Origin: Cristatella mucedo
Lineage: Eukaryota; Bryozoa; Phylactolaemata; Cristatellidae
Length of the DNA stretch: 64,000 nt
Direction of reading: 5' to 3'
Assembly (NCBI GenBank): GCA_009760855.2
Contig: WPIO01000012.1
Span: 4,298,001-4,362,000, forward strand
The notes beneath the pieces were generated by a model. It did no database searches. It was not told where the DNA came from and worked only from the letters and a program-made list of their open reading frames with translations. A program made the position numbers and the translations under genes. Below, one piece after another: positions 1 through 12,760 of this stretch (the stretch's first letter is position 1; the number at the start of each line of letters is the position of its first letter).

Positions 1-123
1 TCGCAAAAATATTTTAAAGTAGCCTTTTTACTTCACATGTATAGGTGACTATTAAATATTTTCCTTCAGCAAATGCCCTTTCATTAATTTAATTTGTGTA
101 CGATTATGCAAAATCTTCTCCAG

Positions 124-777
124 ATGGTGTAAAGATATTCGAAATAAACGTGAGGCTTCACCACTTGCCGGTCTGGTGTATCCACTTACTATTAAGTATT
201 TAATCCAGTTACCAGCCAACAACCTACAGCTGCTCAGGATGTCATCGTGCTTCTGGTATGAGTCGCTTTTATGATCTTAAATATTTAAGAGAAAATATGG
301 GATGTAGGCTAATGAACCAGTGTGGTAATTGCTATTCACGTTTTTTAGGAATACAACACTCATGTTCGGTGATAGTAACGGAAGTGCTATATGTCTCCTT
401 TGCGGAGACTTTATTCAAAGAGAAGAGGACACCTATTACTTTCAAGAGAGATTATCTGAGCTGATATTAAGACACGCACAGTCCTGCAATTGCCGACACT
501 GCTTATTCCTAATGTAAGTATCTTATCTAGTCATTATTAAATTGCATGCCAACCTTAGCAATGTTTTATTAGTTCTAGCTGCTTTAACAAAAATTTTGCT
601 TCTGATTATGGACAACATACCTCATCAAGAAACAATGCATGCATATAAACTAAAATATATTGCAGATTCTTTTACTTTTTACTAATAGAGTGTTTTGTAT
701 TGAAGGTTAGAAACCAACACAGTGTGGTACCTTACAAACTCCAAAATCTGCAAAATAGATACACTATACGAACGGAC
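124..777 (+). CDS. UBR-type E3 ubiquitin ligase, gene 1, three C-terminal exons (partial)
   Basis: Three coding exons join in phase: 124-255, 349-513 and 706-777. Each starts after AG and ends before GT (GTATGAG, GTAAGTATC, GTAAGTATC). Every junction leaves 2 nt that the next exon completes with 1 nt. The joined product shows the C-terminal signature of UBR1/UBR3-family N-recognins: a hydrophobic LIQLP segment, then SAICLLCGDF (the family's A-x-CLLCG), then RHAQSCNC and LFLM (the family's H-A-x2-C ... FL). This region is the UBR C-terminal domain that packs near the RING and helps bind the E2. The rest of the gene lies left of the window. The last exon is at 14595-14775. Assignment to the UBR family is firm by motif; UBR3 rather than UBR1/2 is only a leaning. 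No transposon interrupts these exons, and they look functional. Confidence 0.8.
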
Positions 778-949
778 GTAAGTATCACGTGAAATACTTC
801 ATCTATCTCCTGCTAAGAGAAAGCAGGCTTTGGTTAACCAGACATTTAGAGAAGCAATTTACTACCTAATGATCTTAATGAATATAAAATAGTATACATA
901 GTGAGACTAAGAAATTACCTTTTTATTATTTAGTTCTGATATTGTGATT

Positions 950-2050
950 GAAAAAAATACGTGATGATGCTACCAATAGATGGCAGTATTGTCAGTGACT
1001 GTTTACCATCAATGTCAAGACAGAATTTCATAAACACATGGACTGATGTAGATGAGGTATCCCTGTGAAAACAAGCACGGCTGTTAGCAATGCTATGTAG
1101 GTGAAAGTAGGTTGACTTGTCAATGGAGCTGGTGTGTTCGTCTCGTGGTAGGTCACTTTTAAACGTAACGGGTACGTTTAATGAAAATTCAACCGGATTT
1201 ATTCTGCTATAGATGAGTTTGATTTTCAGAACTTCTAATTTCTGATTAACTTAATGTGCACATAACTAGTATTTTGTTCGTATCATCATTCTTTTTTAGC
1301 ATTTTTGTTTCTATACCTGAGTATAGGTCAATACATGCAGCAAGGACTTTGAGCGAATTCTAGGTTCTAGAGGCCCGGGAAAAAATTTAAATTGTTAACG
1401 TGATGCAAGTATTTTTGGTCTGCCGCCAGACTCGACCGGCAGTCTCACTACCGTAACTGATGCAGTGACCAGACACTTAAAGAGCACTCTAGACACGCAT
1501 GCTCCAGTAGATTCTGACCATGTACAAATTCGTAGAGATTCCTTATCATTTTCTGAAAATACCTCAACATATGTGCTGTGATAGGCTCATTCTTGAACAA
1601 AGTTTAACAAGATTATGGTCTGATCAGGATCTAGTTAACTTCAAAAACTCAGTTCAAACATAGGAGCCTAAAAAACCAGGGCTTCCTTTTTCATTCGAAA
1701 AGCAATGTCCTCTATTCAGAGCCAAATCAGATGTATTAGAAGGTAAACAATTTACTGGCCGAAGCTGAAACGTCTGACTGTTAATTTATTAGTGGCTCAG
1801 CCCTTTTTACTTAAAAATTGTCCACATTCGTATATCCACAGAGCTTCCTGCGACTACAGCAAAGGGGGGATCGCAAACACTCAATTTCCTAACGAGGTAT
1901 GTCCAACAATAGGAGGTATGCACCAGAACAAATGGGATTTACTTCCCACGAGGCACGTTTACTGATTTTGTAAGAAGACTAATTAAACGAATTGCGTGAA
2001 AAGTAGCACAACGAACAATGGTAAATAAACTATTATTTGATCAAATGTAG
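950..2050. repeat. Two decayed LINE fragments in opposite orientation
   Basis: Minus-strand reading of about 1009-1100 resembles the RT-to-C-terminus part of the intact LINE at 9430-10749 (the ACLDKDTTSKLVHAF region), with many changes. Plus-strand reading of about 1440-2040 resembles the linker between endonuclease and RT seen at 4990-5541, including a THAPVDS stretch. Both are riddled with stops. The call rests on short resemblances only. Confidence 0.35.
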
Positions 2051-3228
2051 CTGCCGCTTTGACCTTCTGATGACCTGTACACAAATCAAGGTCAAGCCTA
2101 GCACATAGGCTCTGCCACATGTGGCTTTGTCATCAAATTAACAGAGTTAATATCAGTGACTCTAGAATATGGCAAACCCCTGAGCAGATTCTCCACAACA
2201 CAAACCAAATATAAAATATTCAACATCTCAAACAGTTTACCGTCAGCACGATCACAGTCCACACACATCATATGCATACAGACCCATCATCCCAGATGCA
2301 ATGGGGAAAACATAAAAGACAGGTGAGCCCCTTTATTTTCCAAATTTCACTTCGATCGGCCGAGTACCGACGAAGCTGAAGAATAATGAGATACAAAGTA
2401 CCACTGCTGGTAAAGCACTCATAGAAGTAAAACTGAAAAAGCATGTAATTGATAAAAAACAAAACTGTGCTTGGACACAACTACTCAGGAGTGTGTATTT
2501 CAAATTTCACATTGATCGGGTCACTATTAGCCTACCTGTGACATTTTTACGACCTATGTGCAAGGATGACAACGGCTTAGCATGACAAGCACAGCCAGTT
2601 TTTGATCAACATAAATCTACCGAGGTTCAATAGCACACGAGCAGGCTGGAATAATATGTAACCATGGGAATCATATATTTCAAAGTTTTAAGGTGATCAG
2701 ATATTTATTTTAGGAGATATGACATAAGTGACTGCATGCACTGGACTGTCGTATGTAGGTGAACTTGCAACACTAAACTTAAACTATAAACTTAGAAATA
2801 GGTAAAGCTACATCCAAGAGACAGCACTAGGAAACTCTATTATCGCACGAATAATTTAATAGATAAATATGGATCTTAGGAATAGGTCAGCCTAACAGGA
2901 GCATAATATAGCATAAGCAGAACATATCCACAAACGGCCTCATGCCACCGGCCGACCAACAAGGCTACAGCCGGCCGTCTCCCCTGCATTCGCCAATTCA
3001 AAGATCTGACTATAAACTGCATAAGTTATGATACGATTTACACTTTCTTTGAATAGCAATGAACCAAAATTTTCAGACCGACTTCCAAGAAACGACCCTA
3101 TAGTTCAATCCATGTCATCATGCTGACCGGCCGGCGAATAATAGGCTACTGCCGGCCGACTCAGCACGTGTTACGGCTGCTACAGGTGCCGTACCAGCAG
3201 TCCAGGATTCACGAGGAGCCATTTTAGT

Positions 3229-5700
3229 AATATAATGATATTTATCTCCGTCTGTAACTCCCTAATGTCGTATACACCATGCCGGAGTTGCGCAGGAGAG
3301 TTTTGTATAGCAAACTCTCAGCCTAAGCAGATTTCGGTACCCTTTTGGTAGCCTGCAGACTTAGTCTTGCTCAACAAAGAGTAAGTGGAAAGCATACCAG
3401 AGTCAGGAGAGTAGTTGTGGTAGTGATTAGCATGGAAGTAGCAGCTCAGCACAGCTGAACAGTTTGAGCCATAGCCGGTAGTATGAGACTAGTTGTCGCT
3501 GCATAGGAATCGTAGAAGCGAGTTCCACAGTCTAGGACCTACAGAACTAAAGCTTCAGTAGCCAACGGTCTTAAAGGGAGGAATAGAACAGCTAATTTAT
3601 TGTCCACACAGGACCTGAGTGCACTAACAGGCTGAAACTGATGCAGCAGTTATGATAGGTACGAGGGAGTCAAGCCATGATGGGACTTGTAGGTCAGTTT
3701 AAAAACTTTGCTCAATGTCAGTTGCTCAACCGGCATCTATCCTAGCTCTTTTAGCAAAGGAGACACGTACTCAAACCTCCGGGATTTGAAAACTCACCTT
3801 GCAGCCATATTCGTAGTCAGCTGCAGTATTCTAATTGCTTTATTTATTAGCCCGGCCTAAACGGAATCACATCAATCAAGCTGAGACAGAACTAAGTAGT
3901 TAGATAAATTGTAAACAAGCCACTCTGCAAGGCTGCTGCTAATCTTGTATATGGATCTGAATTGAAAGTGTTCTGTAAAAGCAATATTCTGGATGAAGCT
4001 TTTCAAGTTGAGGCAGCTGTCGAAAACGACATCAAAATTTCAAGCACGTATTGATGGTGGTACGATTGCCTAACGTATTGGAAGAGCAAAGCCTTGTGTT
4101 CCAGCCACACACTTAGGGTGTCTTGCGATCGGCAGTTCGGTTTTGTCGTAATTAAATTTCAGGAAGTTATCTGACATCATGGATCGATTCTCAGTTGGTG
4201 CCGCAGATTCCGACGGTTAGAATGACAAATACAGCAGAGCCTCATCAGCATTAAAGTTATATCCTATTACATGGGCCTTAATAACCTTTTGCAGAGGTTG
4301 CGTACAAATGGAGGACAGCAAGGGAGCTAGTATGGAAGCTTTAGGGACTCCACAGGTGACACTTCTCGTGCGTGAGACCTGAACTCACACGTTATGAATT
4401 AAAAACGACCAGACAAGTACGAATTAAACCACTCTAGTGCTTCGTCTGCCAGACCGATCATTGTTCTTAGTCGTTCAAGCATAACATCGTGATCAATGAT
4501 ATAGAAGGCAGCCGACAGATCTGGTAGAGGTAGTTCGGTGACATTCCCGTCGTCGTTGCCACACATAATACCAATAGTTATTACGGAGTACAGCAGTTTC
4601 AGTGGAGTGCTGCCTCTTAAACCCTGATTAAAATGCTTCTGACAATTCAGCATTTTCAATATGTTCAACAGCTGCTTACCAACAATGTTTTCAAAAATCT
4701 TTGACGAGAAATAAAAAGGGGGAATTTCGCGAAAGTTTAAAAGGACCTCTGTATCTAATCCTAGCATTTTTAGTATGCTGCCTAACGATTGACGATTGGA
4801 AGGACTTGGGGAAGACACCTTTTCTCAAAGAAGCATTACAAATCTTGGTTATGGCAGGGCTAAGTTGGTGTGCTAGTGAAGAAAACACAGAAGAGGGTAT
4901 AAGGTTTTCAGGAGACGAGCTCTTTTTAGTAGACCTTATTAAAGTAGCCACATCGCATGCAAAAACCTCGGAGGACCTTTTAAGGAAAATTACACGTTGT
5001 GGAACGGCGATTGATTTAGTCGGAGCGGCTTCATGGAGGCAGGAATTGGCACCATTTTTTCAGTAACGAAGACTGAAAATCTTTTGGCTGAACCCTTAAT
5101 ATCTGCAGAGTCAGACTTCACGGCATTGGCCAGTAAACTATCTTTAAATCTGTCCGACTGGTAGGAATCATGCTTTCTAATGAAAAGAGAAGCCCTGGTT
5201 TGTTGACGTTTTCGGGTGTAAACTTGAACGAAGTCTTTGAAGTTGACTAAATCTGCCTCAGACCCTAATTTCTTGAAACGACGTTTGAGCCTGCGTTTAA
5301 CCCGGCGCATCTTTGGGAGTTTTTTGTAATTTGAAAGGAATCTCAACGACTTCGAACACATAGAATGGACGGGAGCATCCTTATCAAGAGTACTCCTGCG
5401 TGTCAGGTTTATAGCATCAGTGAGGGTATCGACGCTGCCGGTCGAGTCTGAATGTAGATCAAGAAGACCTGCATTACAAACAGATTTCAAAAACTTGGCT
5501 ATGTCAATGCTTGGTAAGTTACAACGTTTAAAGAGTTTCACATTACCCTGTAAGTACTACGGAGAAGGAACAGTAAGCGAGACCAAACGACTAACTGAGA
5601 GTGTCAGTGGGCACACCAAATGGTCAGTGGGGCTGACATCCTTAGTGATCAAGAGTAGGGACTCCTCAGCTTCGCCAGTGGCCCAGCAGCAATAAAATGT
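3229..5700 (-). mobile_element. Decayed family-B non-LTR retrotransposon (LINE), about 2.4 kb
   Basis: Read on the minus strand, this is the linker plus N-terminal RT region of a LINE followed by its 3' part. The open segments 5541-4990, 4951-4691 and 4818-4399 give, in order, a basic linker (KMRRVKRRLKRRFKK), RT block 1 remnants and RT block A (LPDLSAAFYIIDH, where intact copies read DLSAAFDTIDH). The second DDY of the catalytic core (YADD) has been lost. The 3' end (about 3229-3880) matches the ends at 8740-9250 and 23090-23500, sharing the tail whose plus-strand form reads ATCTCCGTCTGTAACTC. Frameshifts and stops throughout make it inactive. Confidence 0.75.
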
Positions 5701-5919
5701 TAATACATTATCCGGAATAGTCTACTGCCCAAATAATAGTCATTTCCGGTTTGTCAGCCGACGTAAACGTACAACTGTGAACATGTTCCTGCCAAATAAA
5801 TAAGGAGTGGGCCTCAGAAGGCTGTTTGCAGCCGGTTGCTACTGCCTGGTGGGCAAGCAGAGGCCGGACTTAGCCCGGCCGACAAGGTTTACTCTTATAT
5901 GATCTTGTTATACTTCATG

Positions 5920-6065
5920 TTGTTGTTTATCAAGCATAATATTACTCACCATTCAATTGCATTTCCCTTTGCAGCAAATTTAAAGCGCCTGGAAAGAGAT
6001 AAGGGTATCTGAGGGCACTTTATCTAGTGCATTATTAATAATAGCATTGTTATTAAACAGGTCTT
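5920..6065 (+). repeat. Family-A LINE 3' tail, diverged
   Basis: The segment reads GCAGCAAATTTAAAGCGCCT, then AGAGA, TCTGAGGGC and ACTTTAT, then an ATTATTAATAAT run. This is the same order as the hairpin and ATT tail of the intact LINE at 10900-10990. It is a 5'-truncated old copy. Confidence 0.7.
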
Positions 6066-6179
6066 CTATATTAAAATTAGTGACCATGTTCCGTTCAACT
6101 GATATCCACTAAAATTTAGGTTTGCATATATAACTGGTGTATTTTTAATACGTTAATTGAAAAAAATGTTTCAGACCAT

Positions 6180-7920
6180 TTTTGAGGACATAGCTACTAC
6201 TCGTTAGATTACCTGTGATTTTTGCTTGCGATGTGGCTACCTTAGTAACGTCAAGTAAACTAAGTTGCTCTCCTGAATGCCATATACCACATTTGCTGTG
6301 GTCTTCATTGGCTGATCAACTTAGCCCACCCATAACCGCGACTATCAATGCTTCTTTCGAAAATGGGTCATTGCCAAGTCCTTCAAATCGCTACCTGCTA
6401 GATCGACACTTTGAAAGCTTGGATGAGATTTCAATTGCAAAATAAATGTGCCTAGTTTATCTTCTTCCTTTCTGTCAAGGATTTAAAAAAAATAGTCACT
6501 AAGCAACGGCAGTACACCTGTAAAAGAACACATAGCCAGAAAAATTGCAATCCGGGTTCAAGGGGAAACACTCCCCTAAAAATACCCACCACAGTCTTAG
6601 CAATTACATCATAGGTGGCTGGCATGACTAACATATCACTGCTCAAGGGTTGATAGATATATCAGCTGCCTTCGATACCATTAATCATGGTGTCCTTTTT
6701 GAACGACTGACAACAATGTTATTTCTGGAAGGCAAGCTACTAGCATGGCTTAAATTGAACACGTCTGGTCATGTTTAATTTGCTCAGTCAGGGTGTGAGG
6801 TCTCACCGACGAGACCTTTCATCTTTAGAATCCGTTCAGAGTTTGTGCTGGGTCCATTGCTGTTCGCAACTTATATTCGCCCTACATATATATGTTTACA
6901 TTAGCCGTTTACCTACGCAGCAACTGATTAAGGCCCTTGGAATAGGGTATCATTTTTTTACTGACGATACTCAGCTGTATTTGTCATTTAAACCGTCTGA
7001 ACCTGCAGCAGCAACTAAAAACAGACTGCTTAGCTCGCAAGCATTCGGACCTGGATGTCTGCAAATTTCTTGAGACTAAATGACGTTGAAACTGAACTGT
7101 TGCTCATCGGACACCCTAAGCGTATGGCTGAATTAGAAGGATTTGTTCTTGTAACAGGTGATGCTGTCATGCGACCATCACAAAGTGCACAAAATTTGTG
7201 TGTACTTGTTTGACAACTGCACACATTTATAAGCTTTATTCAGAAGACTGCTTCCGCAGCTGACCATCACGCCTGATACATATCTAAGATTTGAAACTTT
7301 CTTCAACATTTGTATGAAAACTATTTGACTTGCTCCTTAGTTTCGTTTCGTCTTGATTACTTGATTTCCCTTTAGCTGGGCTGGGAAAAAACGACTAAGC
7401 CATTGCAAATGACATCGAATATTGCTTTAAAGTTCGTTTGCAAATTCCAGAGATTTAAATGCATATCTGCTTTCCTCGAAGGACTAAGACAGATACCGAT
7501 AATTCAACTAATACATTATGCTGACATGCAATTCCAGCAACGGCTTGGCTCCTCCATACCTAGTTGAACTTTCGCACCGGTTTCAGCCTTATAGTACTCT
7601 CATGTCCGGCATGGACAATAAATTAGCTGTTCACTTCTTCCCATTAAATAATGATTTTACGGCAGAAGCTTTAGCTCTGCAGGGCCTAGGTTTGAGAGCT
7701 GGCTGCAACGATTATTAGGCAACGATACCTACTCTCTTGCAGCCAACTATATCACATCATTTCGACTTGTCCTGAGCTGCGAATTCTATGCTACTCACTA
7801 CCTCAACTGCTCTCCTGACGTTGGCATGCTTCTTACAGTTAGTTTATCGCTTGAGATGGTGTAGCTTACCTATCAAATGCCTACCAAGAGTCGCTATGGC
7901 TGTGAATGCATTATATATAA
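6180..7920 (+). mobile_element. Decayed family-B LINE
   Basis: Plus-strand conceptual translation gives scattered RT blocks: DISAAFDTINHGVLFERL near 6650-6700, a GPLLFATYI block near 6850-6880, and a degenerate TDDTQLYLSF block (normally YADD) near 6960. Downstream is the C-terminal LAPPYLVELSHRF segment at about 7540, matching LAPSYLAELL in other copies. Stops and frameshifts occur in every block, so it is a dead copy. The 3' end is not sharply defined. Confidence 0.65.
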
Positions 7921-8514
7921 GTCTATTGCATAATCTCAGTCTGTGAGGCTTTGCTGAGTTCTAGACAAAGATAAACGCAGATGAGGATCAAAGCTAAGGT
8001 AGAACTGAATTCATCAACACAGAAACAGAAGCAGGTATTGTGCATAAAACCATATCGGCAAGAGAAGGTAAACCATGAAAAAACGAGACCGAACAAAAAA
8101 CGTGATCTAGAAAAGATTCTCAATGCATCCCATATTTCAGTGTTCCTCAAATAGTCTCTGTCAATTCCCATAAATAAAGTAACCCATCGAGTAAGGAAAT
8201 GGATCATTGCAATGCATTCAACTGATGCCAAGGGAAAAACAGAACTTAAGAAGATGGTGACCATCGGCTCTAAAACTATCCTGGAATTAACTAGCATTGT
8301 TGAAAGTTCCGACATGTGAGTTTAGCTGATCTGCGACAATTCATTCCAGCGTCTCTCATAAGAAAAGCATGATTGATACCGGGTGGGATTTGCACAAGTT
8401 CTCTTGGTATAGTGATTATTTATTGAATTGTGGCATGACTGCAGCAAATTTGAAATGTGCTGCAACATGAATTGAGCCAGGTGAAATGATTTTTGTTATG
8501 GATGACATCAGTAA

Positions 8515-8739
8515 ATCAATGCAGATTTTAAGGACAAGGGTATAGTGTCCGAAGCTCATGCCGTCTTTCTTGATTGGGATAAGAACTTCAGGACTAGGTC
8601 ACCAGTGACCTTCTTGAATGTAGACATTGGCGTGATGCAAGCAATTTTGGGACACGAATTTTTGGTTAGTGCTCCAGTTTTAGTATTCCGTGATCAAATC
8701 TATTATGGTGACATAGAAGCGTGTGAAGCGATCAGCTAG
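8515..8739 (+). other. Unassigned open stretch of about 75 codons
   Basis: An open plus-strand stretch ends in two adjacent stops just before the LINE fragment at 8740. Its composition is protein-like (IVSEAHAVFLDWDKNF...GDIEACEAIS), but no family is recognised. No convincing splice acceptor phase links it to the UBR exons on either side. It could be an old retroelement piece or a relic exon. It is listed only because it is not explained by an overlapping real gene. Confidence 0.2.
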
Positions 8740-9250
8740 TAGTGTAATGTGTCTCCGTCTGTAACTCAACTAAGTCACAAAGACCATGTGGGTGTAACGC
8801 AGGAGAGTTTTATATACCCAAGTCACAGATTAAGCGGGTTTCGGTAGGCATTCTTTAGCCAACAGACTTCGTCTCACACTACAAAGCGAAAGTGGGAGGC
8901 ATAACAGAAAGTGGCTTAAGAGAAAGTGAGTAGCATGAAGTTGCAGCCCCGGATAGCTAAAAAGGATATTGTCGGCAGTACGAGAGTAGTTGTCGTTTCG
9001 TAAGAATTGTGGAAGCAAGTTCGACAGTGGTGGACCTGCAGAGCTAAAGCTTCTGTCGCCATCGGTCTTTAAGCTGAGGAATTGGACAGCTAATTTATTG
9101 TCCAGACAGGACCTGAGGGCGCGAACAGGCTGAAAGTGATGCAGTAGTTCGGCTAGGTATGAAGAAGCCAAGCCCTGGCGGGCCTTGTGATTCAGCATAA
9201 GAACTTTGATCATCACTTGGGTCATTTGGTGACAAAGCGCAAATATCAGA
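8740..9250 (-). repeat. Family-B LINE 3' end, 5'-truncated
   Basis: On the minus strand this reads the C-terminal LINE segment ending in ARQGLASSYLAELLHHFQPV, then a 3' untranslated part ending in the sequence whose plus form is GTGTCTCCGTCTGTAACTC. The same end is present at 3229 and 23090. It is one frame for most of its length, so it is younger than the 3229-5700 copy. Confidence 0.7.
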
Positions 9251-9429
9251 GAGTTTAAGGAAAGGATATATTGTCGACATCAGTATTACTTGATAGTGCA
9301 TATTTGATACAACATCGTTTTCTTAGGTTGTAGACTTTGCCTCTGTATAATTTATTGGTACAATCCGCAGTAGTTCTCGAATGCCTATCAATGAAAACTT
9401 ATTACTGAACGTCTGCATTCTTTTCAAGT

Positions 9430-10749
9430 TTGAGTTTAGTACTGGAACGGGTCGTGGCAGACCAGCTGAACTCGTATATCGAAACCTCACACCTTGCTAG
9501 TAAGTTCCAGTCTGGCTTTAGAGCTAATCACTCCACAGAGTCAGCATTGCTTCGGGTATACAACGACCTACTTAGGAATGCAGACATGGGTAGAGTGTCT
9601 CTTCTTGTTTTGCTCGATCTTTCGGCAGCTTTTGATACCATCGATCACAAAGTACTTCTAGAGCGCCTCTCATCTCGCCTGGGCATCACTGGCACTGCTC
9701 TGCAGTGGTTCAGGTCCTATCTCGGTGGGAGACTCCAGAGTGTTGACGTGAATGGACAAAGATCATCTGAAGTACCTCTAAAATATGGAGTACCTCAGGG
9801 CTCTGTGCTAGGTCCGGTCCTTTTCACCGTTTATACTCTCCCTCTCGCTGATGTGATTGCCAAGCACAATCTAGGCTTTCACTTCTATGCGGATGACACT
9901 CAGTTGTACCTTTGCTTTGATCCCTCCCAGCCTTCGAGCACCTCAAATTCTCTCAACTCACTTGCTGCATGCATTGATGACATCCGATCATGGATGGCAG
10001 CAAATTTTCTAAAACTAAACGATGATAAAACTAACTTACTAGTTATGGGCAAACCTAGTGTTATTCAGAAATTGAAAAGGCTGACTTTCAAAATTGGCTC
10101 TGCCAGCATATCTCCAGTTGCATCAGCTCGAAATCTAGGTGTCATATTCCAAAGCGACCTCTCGTTAGACGACCACATCAGCTCCACAGTCAAATCAGCC
10201 TATTTTCAGCTTCATAACATTGCTAAAATTAGGGCTTGTTTAGATAAGGATACCACGTCCAAGTTGGTCCATGCATTCGTGACATCTCGTCTCGACTTCT
10301 GCAACTCACTGCTTACTGGCCTACCAGCATGTGCGATCAGGCGATTGCAGCTGGTGCAAAACTCTGCAGCTAGGCTTGTCTGTCGTAAGCGTCGCAGTTG
10401 CCACATTACTCCACTTCTCGCCGACCTGCACTGGTTACCAGTCAAGCAACGGATTGACTTCAAGGTTTTGTCGCTCACTTTTAGGTCTCTTCATTCTATG
10501 GCTCCAGCCTATCTTTCAGAGATACTACCCCATCAGGCAAAGCATCGTACCACTCGCTTTTCGGAATCCAACAGTCTAGAAATACCTCGTACAAAACTAA
10601 AATCCTTTGAAGACCGTGCATTTAGCTCGTATGCTCCCACAGCCTGGAACTCCCTCCCGACCTGCATCAGAACATCCCCTGACCTGATCACATTTAAAAG
10701 AAACTTAAAAACATACCTATTTAGGACAGCAATTAGTGGGTCCTTGTGA
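9430..10749 (+). CDS. LINE reverse transcriptase, 439 codons, 5'-truncated ORF2
   Basis: This is the reverse transcriptase part of a LINE ORF2; in full-length relatives an APE-type endonuclease precedes it. The RT blocks are in order: GFRANHST near residue 30, DLSAAFDTIDH at 63-73 (first catalytic Asp), GVPQGSVLGP at 120-129, YADDTQLYL at 153-161 (catalytic YADD), then KLNDDKTNLLVMG, followed by the C-terminal TSRLDFCNSLLTGLP and LHWLPVKQRIDFKVL blocks shared by CR1/L2-like elements. No stop interrupts it. The ATG at 9430 is probably incidental, because the frame enters mid-protein at the truncation point (about 9425). It lies in an intron of the host gene and is not expected to be a host protein. 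Confidence 0.9.
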   Translation: MSLVLERVVADQLNSYIETSHLASKFQSGFRANHSTESALLRVYNDLLRNADMGRVSLLVLLDLSAAFDTIDHKVLLERLSSRLGITGTALQWFRSYLGGRLQSVDVNGQRSSEVPLKYGVPQGSVLGPVLFTVYTLPLADVIAKHNLGFHFYADDTQLYLCFDPSQPSSTSNSLNSLAACIDDIRSWMAANFLKLNDDKTNLLVMGKPSVIQKLKRLTFKIGSASISPVASARNLGVIFQSDLSLDDHISSTVKSAYFQLHNIAKIRACLDKDTTSKLVHAFVTSRLDFCNSLLTGLPACAIRRLQLVQNSAARLVCRKRRSCHITPLLADLHWLPVKQRIDFKVLSLTFRSLHSMAPAYLSEILPHQAKHRTTRFSESNSLEIPRTKLKSFEDRAFSSYAPTAWNSLPTCIRTSPDLITFKRNLKTYLFRTAISGSL

Positions 10750-10914
10750 TTCGTCCTCGATGTGCTTATGCGTGCTGACACTGTTCATGCTGCCACTAAC
10801 CACATTTGCATGCTGACCCAGTGCATGTCACCCCTAACCATGTTATTCATTTTGTTTGTTTTTCAAGCATGATTTTACTTACTATTCTATTGCGTATCAC
10901 TTTGCAGCAAATGT

Positions 10915-10954
10915 AAAGCGCCTAGAAAGAGATTAAGTTCTCTGAGGGCGCTTT
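10915..10954 (+). other. LINE 3' RNA hairpin
   Basis: AAAGCGCC (10915-10922) pairs with GGCGCTTT (10947-10954), and inside it AGAGA (10928-10932) pairs with TCTCT (10939-10943). The hairpin sits directly before the ATT repeat tail. It recurs in every family-A copy in the window, and a related form ends the SINEs. In such LINEs the 3' stem-loop is the usual recognition site for the element's own reverse transcriptase; that role is inferred here. Confidence 0.75.
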
Positions 10955-10989
10955 ATCAAGTGCAATATTATTATTATTATTATTAGTAG

Positions 10990-12760
10990 TAGACTGAGCC
11001 GGTTTAACGACTTTATTGTGTGCTTGGCCGCGTTTCCTATGACTGACACCTTGCTTAGTCAGACGTGCCAACTAGTCGATCATTTCATCAAGTTTGGTTT
11101 TGCTGCAAATTGCACAGGATGACAATTCGAAAGAGTGATCGAGCAGCAGACGTGAAGTAGGTATTCTCACAGGGACAATGTTGTTGTAAATGGGCTGGCT
11201 ACTTGCGATTTCTGAACGATTTTAAATGATCAGGAGGGAAAATTGTGGACTGAATAAAATCAGCTTGCGGTCTTATAAGCAGGATTTTGTAATAATTGGT
11301 GATGACAGTGCAGTGGTAAGTAGAAACTTAGTCCAGTGTGTGACCCTTGATGTGAGTAGGGCTGTCAATGGTAGCTACAAGAGATAACGAGTCGGCATAT
11401 GCCAATCGTTCAGTGCTGAAGGCATCATTTGTCATCAAGTTTAATTTTTAATTAACCGGCAATGAGAAAAATGTATTTATTGCACATTGACTCAGAATAT
11501 GATCTAACAATATTAGATAAAGCAGAATGTGGTACCTAGTGGGCTATAGAACACTGCTGCCGTAGGTAGCTTTTTTGCCGGGTGAAATCAGGACGATTGA
11601 TTCCAAAGACTGCTTCAAGGGTACTGAAAATGGCTTTAAGTCGATGTTCAAGCGGGTGATCATGATAACTCTATTACCAGTTTTGATTGATTGAATTTTA
11701 TTCACGTTTAAGTCAAAGTGACAAGGTGGAGAACTTATTCAGAAATAAGGTCACATATAGTTAGTGCTTCTGCACGCTGATGGAGGATTTTAAAGATCAG
11801 CGTTTAGGTGAACCCGGAGTTATATCTTGCCTGATGACCACTAACTTTGACTGGTAGCCAGCGATTAGGAAAGACGGAGAAGTAGCCTCACACTTATCAA
11901 ACTTGTTTCTGAGTGCCTCCCTGAGAGCATCTTGTTGCAGTCTAACGGCCCCATTACCCCGACTGAGACCCGTCAGGGCCATTGTCGTTGACCAGGTTAG
12001 ACATTTCAGCTGGTCCCCTGTAAATGAGAATGAGTGACCTGGCGAGAGGCAGGACAGCAGGGTGGCCTGAAGAGTCCCGATTAGGTCAGCCGGCACCAGA
12101 TCGTGGTGAGCTTGGTCTTTTGCTTGCAACGTTGGTTAGCATTGGCTTAAAACCTGGCAGACTGTCTTAATATCAATGCCGAAAAGGGGGCAGTTGGTGG
12201 CCGTTTCGGGGTATGACCGGCTCCATCGGCTTCCACCTAAAGCTCGTCCTGGTGAGTACTGTGAACGAACCGCTAAGCCATACACAGGCCGAGACCGATG
12301 GTCTGACCGGGGCCTATGAGAATTTGATGAGTTGATCAAAATAAACTGAACAACGTATTATTTCAACGTATTGATGAACCAGGTCATGAGATCAGCCACT
12401 TCACCACTAACTCTTCTTAATTTAGCTATGTTGACACATTTAGGTTCTTTGGCAATAATTGTATGCTTCTTTTGAATTTGCTTAACCTTTCCAGTTAATA
12501 TACTTTCCACACTGTTCTGGTGGAACCTATTTTATTATATTTTGGCTGAAAAACACAAAATAATCACCTACAACCTCTCAGATTTACACACCACAATATG
12601 TAGATCCGAAGAAATAACCTGAAGCTTAAATACTAGTGGTCAGGAGCTCCAAATTTCCTTGTTCTTTTTTTAAACGTCGACATGACATAGCTTAGTTTTT
12701 AATTGACGTGACGTATAATTAGGTGAATACTGTCAGGTTTTTGTTGGCACGTGTTGTATA
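10990..12760. other. Intronic stretch without recognised gene
   Basis: Nothing firm was seen. A 110-codon open stretch on the minus strand (12129-11797) in a locally GC-richer patch contains SPGHSFSFTGDQLKCLTW and a basic C-terminus. I recognise no family, no start context and no partner exons for it. It may be part of an unknown repeat. Confidence 0.3.

Larger units (their letters stand above)
9425..10990 (+). mobile_element. Family-A LINE, young 5'-truncated copy
   Basis: A 5'-truncated non-LTR element contains an uninterrupted RT reading frame (9430-10749), an untranslated region of about 170 bp with repeated CATGCTG motifs, a 3' hairpin (10915-10954) and an ATTATTATT tail. The region 10081-10985 is nearly identical to 19317-20214, which shows recent spread. 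The endonuclease half is missing, as expected from incomplete reverse transcription at insertion. The clade is within the CR1/L2/Rex-like group judging by the RT motifs, but not finer. Confidence 0.9.

Noticed and set aside
10212-10478. Antisense frame of 88 codons, repeated identically at 19444-19710
   Set aside because: It is the complement of LINE coding sequence; identity only reflects the two LINE copies.
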